Positions 10,221 to 21,342 of a DNA stretch of 64,000 nt are shown here, piece after piece. The notes below the pieces were generated by a model. That model ran no database searches and was not told the DNA's origin. It saw nothing but the letters and a program-made list of their open reading frames with translations. The stretch is from Batkoa obscura. Taxonomy: Eukaryota; Entomophthoromycota; Entomophthoromycetes; Entomophthorales; Batkoaceae. The stretch covers positions 620,001-684,000 of the forward strand of contig JASVEC010000025.1 of the NCBI GenBank assembly GCA_030770535.1, written 5' to 3'. The first letter of the stretch is position 1, and each line of letters starts with the position of its first letter. The position numbers were made by a program, and so were the translations under genes.

Positions 10221-12004
10221 ATGAATTCTTTAATTTCGATTTTACTTTTATCTTTAAATATCAATACCATTTTGTAAGTTTTCCTATATCACTTCCTAAT
10301 TACCATATACTAACCCTCATTCTTTTCATTAGCTCTTCTGGTATTCATCATGTAAAACTCCATCAAGAAGGTGATCGCTCTAAAGCTTGTCTCATTATCT
10401 CTGAAAGCGAGAACATCACTTACAAAGACTTAAACTCTAATGATGTTAATGCTCTTTCTATTCTCAGTAAGCCAGCAATCTCTTCCGCTAACGATAATTT
10501 AACCAAAGAATCTGTAAACTCCAATATCATTGAGCTTTATTCTTATAGTAAATCCACTATTGATGCTCATATTCAGTCCATATGTAGTAAAATAGAAAAT
10601 TTAAAACCATTATCTTCCTCGGCTAAGAATAGCAACGATGATGTCGCTATTAATGCTCCCGATGTACGTAAAGTTGTAGATAACGGGGATGCAGCTAATC
10701 GTATTGATGTTGTATTTATGGGGGATGGTTATACGGTTTCAGAGAAAACTAAATTCTTTTCTGATATTTCAAGGTTAACTACAGATATGTTTGAAGGCCC
10801 TACTTTTAAATCATGGTTACCCCTATTTAATATTTGGGCCATTCATGTGGAGTCTGTTGATTCTGGTATTGGTTATAATGGTGCTAAAAACACACCATTT
10901 AAATTATATCGTGAAGCTGGCCAATTGAGAGCTATATTTACTGGAAATTCTAATTATGCTCGTCAAATTTGTCAATTGACTGGTAGTAATGCTTGCGATT
11001 ATCCAAGCTTAATTGCCAATGACGATTATTATGGAGGTTTAGGTGGAGAATTTGTAATTTCTACTAAATCAGCAAGAACCGGTACCGTTGTGTTACGTCA
11101 TGAAATGGGTCATAATTTTGTATCTGTTGGTGAAGAATATGATAATGGGCAAGTTTATTCAGGTGTTAATGCAGCTACCTCAATTAACACTGGATGGAAA
11201 AATTGGGTATCTGGGCCTGTAAGAGAAGAAAAAGCCATTTATAGATTATTGGAATATCCTTGGCATAATCTTGCTAATGGTCAAAAATCTTTTACTTTTA
11301 CATCCGATGGTAAATTTAAAAGGTGGTATTTATTGACTTCAGTTACTGCTGCTGGTGAAGCTAATTCTTTAGAATTTGTTCTTGATGGCAAAGTACTACC
11401 TTGGCAAGCAAGAGGTAGTGATGATCGTGAATTCTACGACTGGCGTGGAGAACAAGGATTTACAGCTGGTACTCATACCTTAACTGTAAGATCTAAGACA
11501 GCTTCAACAAATCAAGATATACCACGTATGATTGCCTCAGTTACACTACATGAATTTGGAAGTGAAAATGAATTCAAAATAGCTAATGATAATTATTCCG
11601 CTTACCCTACTTGGGATGTTAATCGTAGAAAAACATATCGTCCAACTAACGCAGGTTGTTTAATGAGGAACATGACCCATAATTCTTTCTGTAATGTTTG
11701 CAAAGAAGGTATGTGGTTCCAATTTTTAAAACGTATTTCATTGATTGATGGGGTAAAGGCAAGTAAAACTAAAATTTCTTTATCTACTCTTAAAATTGGT
11801 CAATTCCGTACACCTACTCCTGTGCCTGGTGAAAAATTAAGCATTACTTGGACTTTAAATAATCAAGTTCAAACCCAATTTAAAGATCAATTGGAGATTT
11901 CGAACCCATCTTCTGGTTCTTGGTCTGTTACTGTGGAATTTATTAGTCCCGAAATTCGTACTGCTTCTACCCATACTAAAGATACAAAATCTTTTACTGT
12001 TTAA
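10221..12004 (+). CDS. Secreted IgA peptidase M64-type metallopeptidase
   Basis: Exon 1 (10221-10273) encodes MNSLISILLLSLNINTI, a signal-peptide-like start. After a 59-bp intron, exon 2 (10333-12004) completes 574 residues. The M64 region begins near NRIDVVFMGDGYT, typical of this family, and contains the zinc motif RHEMGHNFVSVGEEYDNG (HExxH followed by an acidic residue) near residue 270. RKTYRPTNAGCLMRN and FCNVCKEGMW follow near the end of the catalytic part; the C-terminus looks like a beta-rich domain. Named M64 members include bacterial IgA proteases, but many fungi encode secreted relatives of unknown substrate, so an IgA target should not be assumed. The gene converges on ZIM17, with 140 bp between the stops. 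Confidence 0.88.
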
Positions 12005-12144
12005 ATAAAATAAACAAGCTTGATTATAAAAATTTTTATCAAACTCTATTAAAATATAAAAAATCATTTTAATTACAATCATTTTTTTATTTTTAACTAA
12101 ATTAATCTATAATTCTAAAAAAACGCAGCCCCATCCCCTACTAT

Positions 12145-12612
12145 CTATTCCTCCTTTTTCTTCCCAATTCCCTTCTGCTTCATATATTCTTCCATCTCTT
12201 CCCTATTATCAAACTTCATCACCATTTCATCATTACTTTTAGCAATAGTATCCAAATTCGATTTATAATCTTCAAACCAATTCAAGTTATCTGCAATTAA
12301 ATGTCGGTTATCACATCCAGTACATTGAATTAAGACTACTCCTTGTGTATATGCTACTTTAGAGATTTCGTTACTATTATAGACATTACATACTTTACAT
12401 TTAAAGGTTAAGCTCAGTTTCGCTTCTTTAGTAGTTGAGGAAGGTGGGGGAGGATTATTGGTGGTGGGTAGTTGTTCTTTTAGGCGATAGCTGGTGACGA
12501 AACTGCGAGAGTTTAAATGTATATTTTGGGTGTAGGCGGGTTTACATATTTGCTTTTTGAATTGGGTTAATAAGGGTAATTGTAAGCGTTGATATAGTCT
12601 TGTTGCTCGCAT
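12145..12612 (-). CDS. ZIM17: DNL-type zinc finger protein, mitochondrial Hsp70 escort
   Basis: 155 residues, one exon. The N-terminus (MRATRLYQRLQLPLLTQFKK) is basic and hydroxylated, as in a mitochondrial targeting peptide. The zinc ribbon follows: LTFKCKVCNVYNSN (first CxxC), then VLIQCTGCDNRHLIADNLNWF (second CxxC with the D/H/L region that names the DNL family). ZIM17/HEP1/TIM15 keeps mitochondrial Hsp70 soluble during matrix import. The tail is charged and Lys/Glu-rich. The gene is head to head with VPS28, with about 200 bp between the starts, so they may share a promoter region. Confidence 0.92.
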   Translation of the reverse strand: MRATRLYQRLQLPLLTQFKKQICKPAYTQNIHLNSRSFVTSYRLKEQLPTTNNPPPPSSTTKEAKLSLTFKCKVCNVYNSNEISKVAYTQGVVLIQCTGCDNRHLIADNLNWFEDYKSNLDTIAKSNDEMVMKFDNREEMEEYMKQKGIGKKKEE

Positions 12613-12815
12613 GTTTTTTTTGAAATAAAATAAAATTAGGGTAAAAAATTCAGAATTTAATTTGAAGGCTTAGTCTTGGTGTAATGAACTATGAAATAAA
12701 AACCAACCAATTAAATAATGTAGTTTATTGGCAAAATGAATTTCGTAGTTTCAATAAAAAATACAGTTCATTTAAAATTTGTGCTATTTTTTTAAAATTT
12801 GTTAAGTTTGTAGTT

Positions 12816-13812
12816 ATGGAGGAAGAAGGTAAATAAAATGAAATTAAATAATCAATTCAACTAATGTTATTTATATAAGATGGAATAAAGTTATATAATA
12901 ATAGTAAAGAAAGAGGCGAGATATTAAATTTAGCCAATTTACATTCGATAATAATAGCTATGGAATTATTAGAAAAAGGTTATTCTTCTGGTATTATTGA
13001 ACCTGAAGAGTAAGTACCAATTTATCCTCATTAATTCACCAACTCATCAAACATATTCAGTTAACAAAACATTCAATTACTTTATAGATATACGGAAGAG
13101 TGTAATTTATTAATAGCTCAGTATAAAGTGGCTTTAACTTCAGTTAGTAAAAAGATGCCAAACTTGGATACGTTTTTGAAAACTTATCAGGTAACGACAG
13201 GATTTATCTTAGGACTGAGGATGTTGTAGTTTATGATATTATTAATTTAGTTTGAAGCTCCCTTAGCTAAATTTCGATTTCAAGAAGGTTACCCAGCGAC
13301 GCTGTTATTAGCTAAAAATGAAAATAATAATTCTGTTGTTAAAAAAACACTGTTTGCTGGGGAGGTAAGTTAACTATAATATAATACTACTTCTTAATGT
13401 CAATAATATATATAATAATTAATTTTATTAATCTTAAAACTATAGAAATTTATTACAGTTATCGATTCTTTAGAGTTAGGTTATAATCAACCAAGTCAAT
13501 TATTTCCTGAATTATCAGCTTTAGCACAAACGATTAATTCATTAGCTTTAGAATCTAACGGTATTCAAAATTTTGATGGAAAAGATAAAATATTTGATTG
13601 GTAAGATATTTAATAATAATAATAATAATGTAAATATAACAATAATGATAATATATATTATGTCTTATATGCCCTATATTAATTTGTATTATTTTAGGTT
13701 AAGAGTTATAAATTCCATGAAAGCCAATCAAGAATTAACTGAAGATGAAATTCATAATTTTAAATTTGATATTGATAAAGCTTATATTGGATTTAAAGAT
13801 GCCTTGCCTTAA
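12816..13812 (+). CDS. VPS28: ESCRT-I subunit VPS28, six exons
   Basis: Exons 12816-12828, 12880-13009, 13088-13190, 13251-13364, 13446-13600 and 13698-13812 join in frame to 209 residues (family about 220). Exon 1 encodes only MEEE plus one base. Recognisable stretches are IKLYNNSKERGEILNLANLHSI, EYTEECNLLIAQYKVALTSV, KFITVIDSLELGYNQPSQLFPEL and the C-terminal four-helix part MKANQELTEDEIHNFKFDIDKAYIGFKDAL. VPS28 joins VPS23 and VPS37 in ESCRT-I and links to ESCRT-II for sorting ubiquitinated membrane cargo. It ends 107 bp from the GlyRS stop, tail to tail. Confidence 0.93.
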
Positions 13813-13919
13813 TAGTTGTTATAATAATATAAAACTTAAAGTAAAAAATGTATATATTTATAAATAATTTATTAACTTTATAGAATATATTTATTTTATA
13901 TAATTTACATTTATATAAT

Positions 13920-15671
13920 TTATTCTTCTATAGTATTATCATTATTATTGCCATTTACCTTATTAATAGTAATAAGTTTCATTACTATACCTTCATTTAA
14001 TAACTCATGAATATGATTAACTACTTGATTAATATTAACTCTAATTTGTTTTTGAGTATCTCTAAAACGAATAGTCACTGTTTCATCTTCTAATGTTTGA
14101 TAATCAATAGTAATACAATAAGGAGTCCCAATTTCATCCATACGATAGTATTTTTTACCAATTTTTAATTGTTGATTTAATAATTTAGTTGAGATATTTT
14201 TAATTAAAAATTGATTATTTAATTGTTCTGCTATATTGTTGAATTCTTCTTTGTTGATTAAGGGACATATTCCTACTTTGATGGGCGCTATTTTGGGGTT
14301 TAATTTCAATATGATACGATCTTGTTGGACGGTGAATGCATCTAATAATATAGCTAAACATGCTCGATTTAATCCAGAGGAGGATTCGATTACATAAGGT
14401 ATTACTTGGTTGTCATTTTCATTATTCTCATTATTATTTACTAATTCATTATTATTACTTCCATTACTATTGTTATTAATATTTTCATTATCTGTAATTT
14501 TAAAATTTCTACCGCTAGCATTCATATGTGATTTCAAGTCAAAGTCACCTCTATTAGCAACACCTTCTAACTCGCCCCAGCCCCAAGGAAACATGAATTC
14601 CACATCCGTACAAGCCTTTGCATAATGAGCTAATTCTTTATCTTCATGCTTTCTTTTACGAAATAATTCTTTATTATTAACTAATTCAAACCACCAATCC
14701 ATTCTTTTTTGAACACAAATATCAAACCATTCATTAGCTTTCTTAGGTAAAGTAAAAAATTGTAACTCCATTTGTTCAAATTCTAAAGTTCTAAAGATCA
14801 TATGTTCTACCCTTAATTCATTTCGAAAACTTTTACCTAATTGAGCTACACCAAAAGGCATTTTATTACCTGCAAATCTTAAACAATAAAGATAATTGAT
14901 AAATACGCCTTGTGCTGTTTCTGGTCGTAGATAAACGACGGAGGTATTATTGATCTGGTCTAATGTTTCTTTTGGATTTGGGGATTCTATTAATCGTTGT
15001 AAAGGATCTATGGGATCCAAAAATGTTTTAAACATACAATTAAACTTTCGACTTTCTGTTAAAAAAGGAGAATTGATTTTAGATACATAACCATTGTATG
15101 GATACTCTATAACTTCTTCTTCATTATTTAAAAATTCAATTTTACCTTTATTATTATTACTATCATCTGGTTTTATTACTTGTCTAATAAATAATTTGAT
15201 TTGTTTACTTTTAATTTGATATTTAATCCCTTTTAATCCAATATTACTTTCAATAATCTTTAAAAAGTCTTCTATATCACTTTCATTCTCCACCATAACT
15301 TTAATATACTTTTCTCCTGCCTTATCCCCGCTAATCCTTAATTCTCCTGCTTTATCTGGTCTGAATCTCTCCTTTGATAATATATCATCTACCAACTCAT
15401 CCGTAAAATTCTTCAAATGCCCCGATGCTGAAAATACTTGAGAGCTATTTAAGATACTGGTATCTAAACCCATGACTTGGGGATTCGTAGTCACCATTCG
15501 ATACCACCAATGGGAACTGATGTTTTTTTTTAATTCTAAACCTAAAGGACCATAGTCATACCCTCCTCGTAAACCCCCATAGATTTCACTGCTTGGGAAT
15601 AAGTAGCCGCTACGCTTGCACAGTTCGATCAGTTTGACCATTACATTTTTCGGGTATTTGATAGGTTTCAT
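13920..15671 (-). CDS. Glycyl-tRNA synthetase, bacterial alpha2 type
   Basis: 583 residues, one exon. Class II core with SGYLFPSSEIYGGLRGGYDY near residue 21, VVYLRPETAQGVFINY, then FRNE in motif 2, RTLEFEQMELQFF, HEDKELAHYAKACTDVEF and WGWGELEGVANRGDFDL. These match bacterial single-chain GlyRS rather than the eukaryotic GRS1 type. An Asn-rich insert sits before motif 3, and motif 3 reads ESSSGLNRACLA, keeping the arginine. A C-terminal anticodon-binding domain follows (IAPIKVGICPL, YRMDEIGTPYCITID, TVTIRFRDTQKQIRVNI). No mitochondrial targeting peptide is evident, since the core begins almost at the first Met. It may be an organellar enzyme, a replacement acquired by transfer, or dual-function. 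MITE copy 4 lies 146 bp upstream. Confidence 0.93.
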   Translation of the reverse strand: MKPIKYPKNVMVKLIELCKRSGYLFPSSEIYGGLRGGYDYGPLGLELKKNISSHWWYRMVTTNPQVMGLDTSILNSSQVFSASGHLKNFTDELVDDILSKERFRPDKAGELRISGDKAGEKYIKVMVENESDIEDFLKIIESNIGLKGIKYQIKSKQIKLFIRQVIKPDDSNNNKGKIEFLNNEEEVIEYPYNGYVSKINSPFLTESRKFNCMFKTFLDPIDPLQRLIESPNPKETLDQINNTSVVYLRPETAQGVFINYLYCLRFAGNKMPFGVAQLGKSFRNELRVEHMIFRTLEFEQMELQFFTLPKKANEWFDICVQKRMDWWFELVNNKELFRKRKHEDKELAHYAKACTDVEFMFPWGWGELEGVANRGDFDLKSHMNASGRNFKITDNENINNNSNGSNNNELVNNNENNENDNQVIPYVIESSSGLNRACLAILLDAFTVQQDRIILKLNPKIAPIKVGICPLINKEEFNNIAEQLNNQFLIKNISTKLLNQQLKIGKKYYRMDEIGTPYCITIDYQTLEDETVTIRFRDTQKQIRVNINQVVNHIHELLNEGIVMKLITINKVNGNNNDNTIEE

Positions 15672-15816
15672 GATTGTGATTGAGGATTGTGTATAAAGTT
15701 GTGAGTTATTTTTTGAGATTTTGAGTTTTCTGTTGAGATAAAACTCTGGATTTCAATTTTTCAAAAATTTGGGATTTTGAAATTGATAAATTTTTTCGGT
15801 TTAAGATTTGGGCATA

Positions 15817-15916
15817 TGGGGGTGTTTTTTTTGGTTTCATTACTTTTTCCATTTTCTAAGCACTATTTGAGCGGGAAAATTGCTAGCAAAATTCTTGAAC
15901 AAAAAAAATATCCCCA
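15817..15916 (+). mobile_element. TGGGGATGT MITE, copy 4
   Basis: TGGGGGTGT to a variant ATATCCCCA end, within the upstream region of the minus-strand GlyRS gene. Confidence 0.88.
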
Positions 15917-16094
15917 TTTATTCGAACTTGCAAACAGGTTTTTCAAAAAAATAAACTTTAAATCAAACTGATAGTGGAACTGAAAATGTTATATTAACAT
16001 TGGCTTTAATGCATATACGTTCAAAGTAGAACATTTTTATAATATATTAGGAAATCGAAAAAATTAAGGGATAGAAAATGATGCACTTAAAATA

Positions 16095-16107
16095 GAATAT
16101 AAATACG
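16095..16107 (+). promoter_or_regulatory. TATA-like box of receptor gene C
   Basis: GAATATAAATACG lies 42-54 bases before the ATG at 16149, the same spacing range as in A, B and D. Confidence 0.4.
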
Positions 16108-16148
16108 AAGATTTGACTCCGATGTAGATTGATTTTTATCAAAATAAT

Positions 16149-17377
16149 ATGGATCTTGAAGAATATAGTGATTATGTAAACAAAGTGGTTTATCCAACAA
16201 TATCAAAGGTATCCTTAGTGTTAGCTATTATAGTGGTACTTACAATGATATTATTAAGTAAGTACTAGAACTATATATCAACTAGTATAATATCCTAATT
16301 TAAGAGTAGCAATATATGATTTTAAATTAGTTGATAGAGTAACTCTCAGGCTACAAACTGGTGTTATATTATATGATATCTGGTTGCATTCTTTACCATT
16401 ATGGAATCGTCCATATAATAAAGACGGATCACCTTTATGTACCTTTATTGCTTACCAACTATTATCCTTTCCTTTGTATTATAGCTTCCTCAATGCTGCT
16501 ATTGGGATTAATTTACAATTAGTCTTTCTACATAACATTAGTGTAACATGGAAAGTAGAAGCAGGTTATTGGATTGGAACAATTCTACTTACACTCTTAA
16601 TTACTATCCCACCACTTGGTATAATACTATTTTAATATGAGGATAACTTTATATTAACATAATTTTGAGTAGCAAAAGGAATGCTTGGATTCAGTAAGAT
16701 TAAAGGATGTTATCTTGCGACCGATGATGAAAGTTATTATAAGGTGTTAGATTTCTATTCTAATATTTTAATTTTGATTGTTTGCATGTCTTATTTGTTA
16801 ATTGTTGTGGTTTTGGTTGCTATAAAATTACGCCGTGGACTTGATTTAATAAGTGGCCATAGAGGAACGGTAGACAATGAATTATCCTCAGAAGCAATTA
16901 AAAAAACCAAATTACTTATTTCGAGGGTGTAAGACATTATATTCATTAGTATATAAAATTAAGTACCATTTAGTACATTGTACCCTATAATCATGATTGT
17001 TTCTCATATTGGGCTGGTAATAAACGAATCAGCTTATGACCTTGCTGATTTTCAATCACCTGTGCTAGATATTTTGTTAAGTATTACTGGTGGAATGTTA
17101 GGGACTCTTAATTTCATTGCATTCTTTCTCGACCCAACTGTACACCATGCACTCAAAGTTATTTATTGGAGAACTACAAATAATCAAGAGATTGAAGAAG
17201 TGCAATCTGTTAATCTGAGTAATTTTAGTATTTTAATTAATTAATTAACTAATTGTATTAGATACTAATCGTGATTTTGAATTGACTATATTAGAAAGTG
17301 GTATAACAGAAAATATTAATAACGAAAGGGAAGATCAATGTAGCATTATTAGTTCTAATTTGATCAAAAGCTTATAA
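16149..17377 (+). CDS. 7TM receptor-like gene C, intact five-exon paralogue
   Basis: Exons 16149-16257, 16310-16618, 16673-16928, 16974-17218 and 17262-17377 (109, 309, 256, 245, 116 nt) join in frame to 344 residues. Exons 2-5 have exactly the lengths of gene B. Shared landmarks: VTLRLQTGVILYDIWLHSLP, NAAIGINLQLVFLHNI, YWIGTILLTLLITIPPLG, FYSNILILIVCMSYLLIVVVLV and LGTLNFIAFFLDPTVHHALK. The tail is acidic and polar and ends SSNLIKSL. Sequence divergence from B is high outside these blocks, above all in the second loop, fitting different ligands. A receptor role is inferred from the seven-helix topology. Confidence 0.78.
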
Positions 17378-17497
17378 TCAGATCCTCATTAGTTTAAAAA
17401 ATAGTTAAATCTTACTCTTCTATCGCAATATAAATAATTAAATATATTTAACTTTTTTTTTTTGTTGATGTATTTTAAATCAGAAACTATGAATATA

Positions 17498-17598
17498 TGA
17501 AGATGTATTTTTTTGTTTAACAATTTTACTAACAATTTTCCCACTCAAATAACACTTAAAAAATGTAAAAAGTGATGAAGTTAAAAAAAACATCCTCA
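17498..17598 (-). mobile_element. TGGGGATGT MITE, copy 5
   Basis: Diverged reverse copy: TGAAGATGT start, ACATCCTCA end, TA flanks. It lies 120 bp after receptor gene C. Confidence 0.85.
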
Positions 17599-18597
17599 TA
17601 TTTATTTATCTATTCTAATATAATAGCATAAATTTTTTGCTTTTTTTATTAGTTTAAGATAAAAAACAAAGCTATTTTCAAAAAAAGTATATTAAAGTAC
17701 CTACTATAACTGATCACATTGTGTAGCTTAAAAAATAAGTCATCACGTTTTTATATCGATTTGCTATTTTTATTTAATATATCCATACAATATGCAATAT
17801 TTTCAACATGAAAGTAATGACATTTGGAAATTTTATTTAGAAAATCTTGCCAAAATAAAAACCAGCTTTTATTCCTATCACTAAAAATTGTAATTTTTAA
17901 GTATAATTAAAAAATGCAAATTTGAGCACTCAACTTTTATTCTTTTCTATAATTTCTAAATTCATACAAATGTCATTCAATTACCTTGACTGTAACCTAT
18001 TTAATAGTAACCCACTCCGTTGCTTTACCACTTATACAATGGCACTCTGACTTTAGTTTTTATTATAAAACACTTAAGCTTTAAACCCATATCAACATTA
18101 ACCACCATAGCGCTCTACGACATTCCCTTTTCAATTCACAATCCCGCTTAGTTCAACAGAGCTTTGATCCTCTCAATGGGGTTATGTTCAATCCAAAAAA
18201 ACTTTTTTGTTGCATTTTGGCCCTAACCCCAACCATGCTTACCCCTTGAGCCCCATTATCATTACAAGTCAATGAATGACTCTTTGGAGAGTAAGAGAAC
18301 AATGGACTAGATCGCACCTTTCTAGCTCTAGCAGTAGTGAGAACTCTCTGGGTATAATTTTTTCCATTTCAAAGGCCATCTATTGATGGGCATATGTCCT
18401 TTAAGCTAGTCATTTAAGTATTAAAATTTTATTATTGCAAATAAAATACTTGAAGCCAACACTTTTCAATCAAACTAAAAAAGACATAAAACCGTATTTT
18501 CTAAATAATACAAAAGTCACACGTTGATGTTGTTTATTCCATTTATTAAAACTTGATAAATAGTTTAATTTTAAGGGATACAATAATTTTTTTTAAT
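17599..18597. other. Intergenic, receptor 3' flank plus CCCTAACCCC tract
   Basis: No gene seen. 17700-17830 resembles the 3' flanks of receptor genes B and D. A GGCCCTAACCCCAACCATG tract near 18220 recurs in altered form near 20220, so both belong to one duplicated flank. Confidence 0.5.
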
Positions 18598-18600
18598 ATC

Positions 18601-18608
18601 TATAAATC
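18601..18608 (+). promoter_or_regulatory. TATA-like box of receptor pseudogene D
   Basis: TATAAATC lies 40-47 bases before the former start codon at 18648. Confidence 0.35.
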
Positions 18609-18885
18609 ACACTCAAATATAATTTTTTTGCATTTCTTTTACAAACCATGAGTATAAGAGCTTACTTTGATTATGTTAGGCTAGTAGCTTACCCAGCGAT
18701 GTCTAAATCTTCCTTAACATTGGCTGTCATTGTAGTATTAACCATGATAATATTAAGTAATTATAACAACCCATCACTCATATATCAACATACTAACCTT
18801 ATTTAGCCCTTTACGATCATAAACTAGTAAATCGAGTTATCCTCCGTTTACAAACCGGGATGTCATGCTATGATATTTGGTTGCA

Positions 18886-18923
18886 TTCTTTACCACTATG
18901 GGCTAGCCCATAGTGGTAAAGAA
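18886..18923. repeat. 38-bp perfect palindrome
   Basis: The two 19-base halves are exact reverse complements with no spacer; the centre is GGGCTAGCCC. The left half is the coding sequence for SLPLWA shared by paralogues, so the right half is an inverted copy of it. Confidence 0.97.
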
Positions 18924-19261
18924 GGCTCACCTTTATGTACCTTCATTGCTTATTGAGTGTTGACCTTTCCTTTGTTTTATTGTTTTCTTAACGTGGTTAT
19001 TGGAATTAATTTACAGTTGATATTTTTGCATAATATTAAGGTGACTAAAAGAATAGAATTAGGCTATTGGATTGGATCTATTGTACTTACATTAATAGTC
19101 ACCATTCCACCACTTGGTACAATAGCTTTTGTTTACGTATAACCACTTATTAATAGAATTTTATTTAGCTATGGGATTGTTAGGATTTAGTAAATTTAAT
19201 GGATGCTACATTGCAACAGATGATGAAAATTTTGCTAAAATTTTTCATTTTTATACCAATA

Positions 19262-19362
19262 TGGGGATGTTTTTTTTGGTTTCATTATTTTTTTCATTTT
19301 TTAAGCGCTATTTGAGTGGAAAGATTCTTAGTAAAATTCTTAAATACAAAAATACATCCCCA
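19262..19362 (+). mobile_element. TGGGGATGT MITE, copy 6, inside receptor D exon 3
   Basis: Full-length copy with TA on each side, inserted in the helix-5 coding region. The reading frame runs through the element. Confidence 0.93.
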
Positions 19363-19986
19363 TATATTAATTATCATAACTTGTATGCTTTATTTATTAA
19401 CAATAATAACTTTGGTTACTATTAAACTGTATCATGGGATTAATTTAATTAACGATTAAGAGCAAGTAGTTGATACCACATTATCAAAGAAGGCGATTAA
19501 GAAAATATTGTTCTTAATATCAAGGATGTAAAGCTTTATAGTACAATTTTAATTTATAACAAATTAATAGTTACTTAGCTCACTTTATGCAATAGCAATG
19601 ATAATATCTCATTCTGGGTTAGTGGTAAATCAAACAGCTTTTGATCTTTTTAACATTGAATCTCAAGAATTAAATATCTTTTCCTTTCTTACTGCTGGAT
19701 TGCTGGGCATGTTGAATTTTTCATCTTTTTTTTTGGATCCAAGTATACATCATGCTTTTAAAGTTATTTATTATAGAGTGGCAAAAAAACAAGAAATTAA
19801 TGTGGAAGAAGAAGAGACAAGTAAGTTTTATTATTTTTTGTTGTTTTATTTAGCGATAACTTTTAATTAGATTTTGAAGCCGAATTTGAATTGGCTGTTA
19901 TAGAGTCAAGTAGTACAGGAAATACAAATGTTACTGTTGGAAATCAAAGCACTAGTGCTTACTCTAATTTAATTAAAAGTTTATAG

Positions 19987-20783
19987 TTTAATTTATTAAT
20001 ATAAAAAAAATAAAGCAATATTTCTTCCTTATTAACTTCAGATTAAAAATAAAATTTAGCTTTTTATTTTTGGATTAGCCTAAATATAATTACCAACTTT
20101 AATTAAAGCTATAACAAACCCATTTCAGCCAATCATATGACTCTAATTTAATAGTGATTGGTTTGAAAGAAAAAGCAAACTTGAGTTGTTGATATCTAGC
20201 CGCAGATAACTATTAAACCCTGGCCCCAACCATCCCTAACCCCAACCCTAACATTAACTCTAGTCGCAATAAAAAAAGACTTAATTTGCCAGAACAAAAC
20301 GAATCAGAGTTGCAAAGTCGTAAAATCCTCAGCCTCTTACTGGTTGATTTACCCTAACTATGAGTTATGGTAACTATATTTAGACGAACCCTTTATTTTT
20401 TAATTCGAAAAATGTAACTAAATTTATTTAACTGAATTTTGTTTAGAGAAAGTATGATAAAGTAAATTTCATTATTTGTCGACTTTTTTAATACCATAAA
20501 TAAGAAATCATCACATTTTTATAACCATTTACAATTTTTATATAATTTATCTATACAATATGTGATATTTTTAATTCTAAATAATAATATCTTTGAATTT
20601 TGATTTATTTAATTGAATCTCACTGAAATAAGACCAGTTAAAAACTAGTTTTTGTTTTCTATCATTTTAAAAAAAAGAAACTTACTATGTGCGATTAAAA
20701 AGTTAATTGATAACATGGATTTGAATTATAGTAAGGTTCAATATTGCAGTAAATTTATCTATACCATTAAAAATTTTAAAATA
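19987..20783. other. Intergenic 3' flank of receptor D
   Basis: No gene seen. It contains a CCCTAACCCC-like tract (20221-20255) and DNA near 20490-20600 similar to the flanks of B and C. Confidence 0.5.
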
Positions 20784-20881
20784 TAGAGGTGTTTTTTTTG
20801 GTTTCATCTTTTTTTTATTTTTAAGCATTGTTTGAGTGGAAAAATTGCTAGTAAAATTTTTAAACAAGAAAAGCATCCTTA
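20784..20881 (+). mobile_element. TGGGGATGT MITE, copy 7
   Basis: Diverged copy: TAGAGGTGT start and GCATCCTTA end, with the core AAGCATTGTTTGAGTGG. Confidence 0.82.
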
Positions 20882-21062
20882 TATACAAAACAAGCAGTCA
20901 ACAGTGTTGATATTAGCTGATATAGCTTTACCTATAGTAGCTATATTTGGTAAAAGCTTTAACTTATTTGTTTATTAATATGCTTTTAATTTAAACAATA
21001 ATATAAAGTTGTAAGTTTTTTGATAAAATTATTTTTATTTTATAAATTATTATTTTATAATA

Positions 21063-21162
21063 TGGGGATGTATTTTTTTGTTTAAGAATTTACTAAGAAT
21101 CTTTCCACTCAAATAGCGCTTAAAAAATGAAAAAAATAATGAAACCAAAAAAAACACCCCCA
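21063..21162 (-). mobile_element. TGGGGATGT MITE, copy 8
   Basis: TGGGGATGT to ACACCCCCA, TA flanks, reverse orientation. Confidence 0.92.
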
Positions 21163-21245
21163 TATAAAGATGTCTAAATTAATTTCAGAATTTATCTGAA
21201 AATTAATCTAAATTTTAAGTTTTTAATTTTATATGTTTTTAATAT

Positions 21246-21271
21246 AAGGATGTATTTTTTTGTTTAATAAT
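21246..21271 (-). mobile_element. TGGGGATGT MITE, end fragment
   Basis: Only the AAGGATGTATTTTTTTGTTT end is left; the rest is absent. Confidence 0.6.
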
Positions 21272-21342
21272 CATATAATATATATATAGTTATTTGACTT
21301 TATTTTATTTATTTTATTTTTTTAATTATATGTTTGTGAAAT

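Larger units (their letters stand above)
18648..19986 (+). pseudogene. 7TM receptor-like pseudogene D, hit by palindrome and MITE
   Basis: Exon 1 (18648-18756, 109 nt) is intact and encodes a start and TM1 like the paralogues. Exon 2 keeps RLQTGMSCYDIWLHSLPLWA but then meets a perfect palindrome that brings a TAG; a TGA follows at GCTTATTGA. The rest of exon 2 (FPLFYCFLNVVIGINLQLIFLHNI to IPPLG) is clear. Exon 3 begins AMGLLGFSKFNGCYIATDDENF and is split by MITE copy 6 after FYTN. Exon 4 (ending 19820) and exon 5 (19871-19986) are open and end YSNLIKSL, so decay is recent and local. This is a host gene copy, not a mobile element. Confidence 0.85.
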
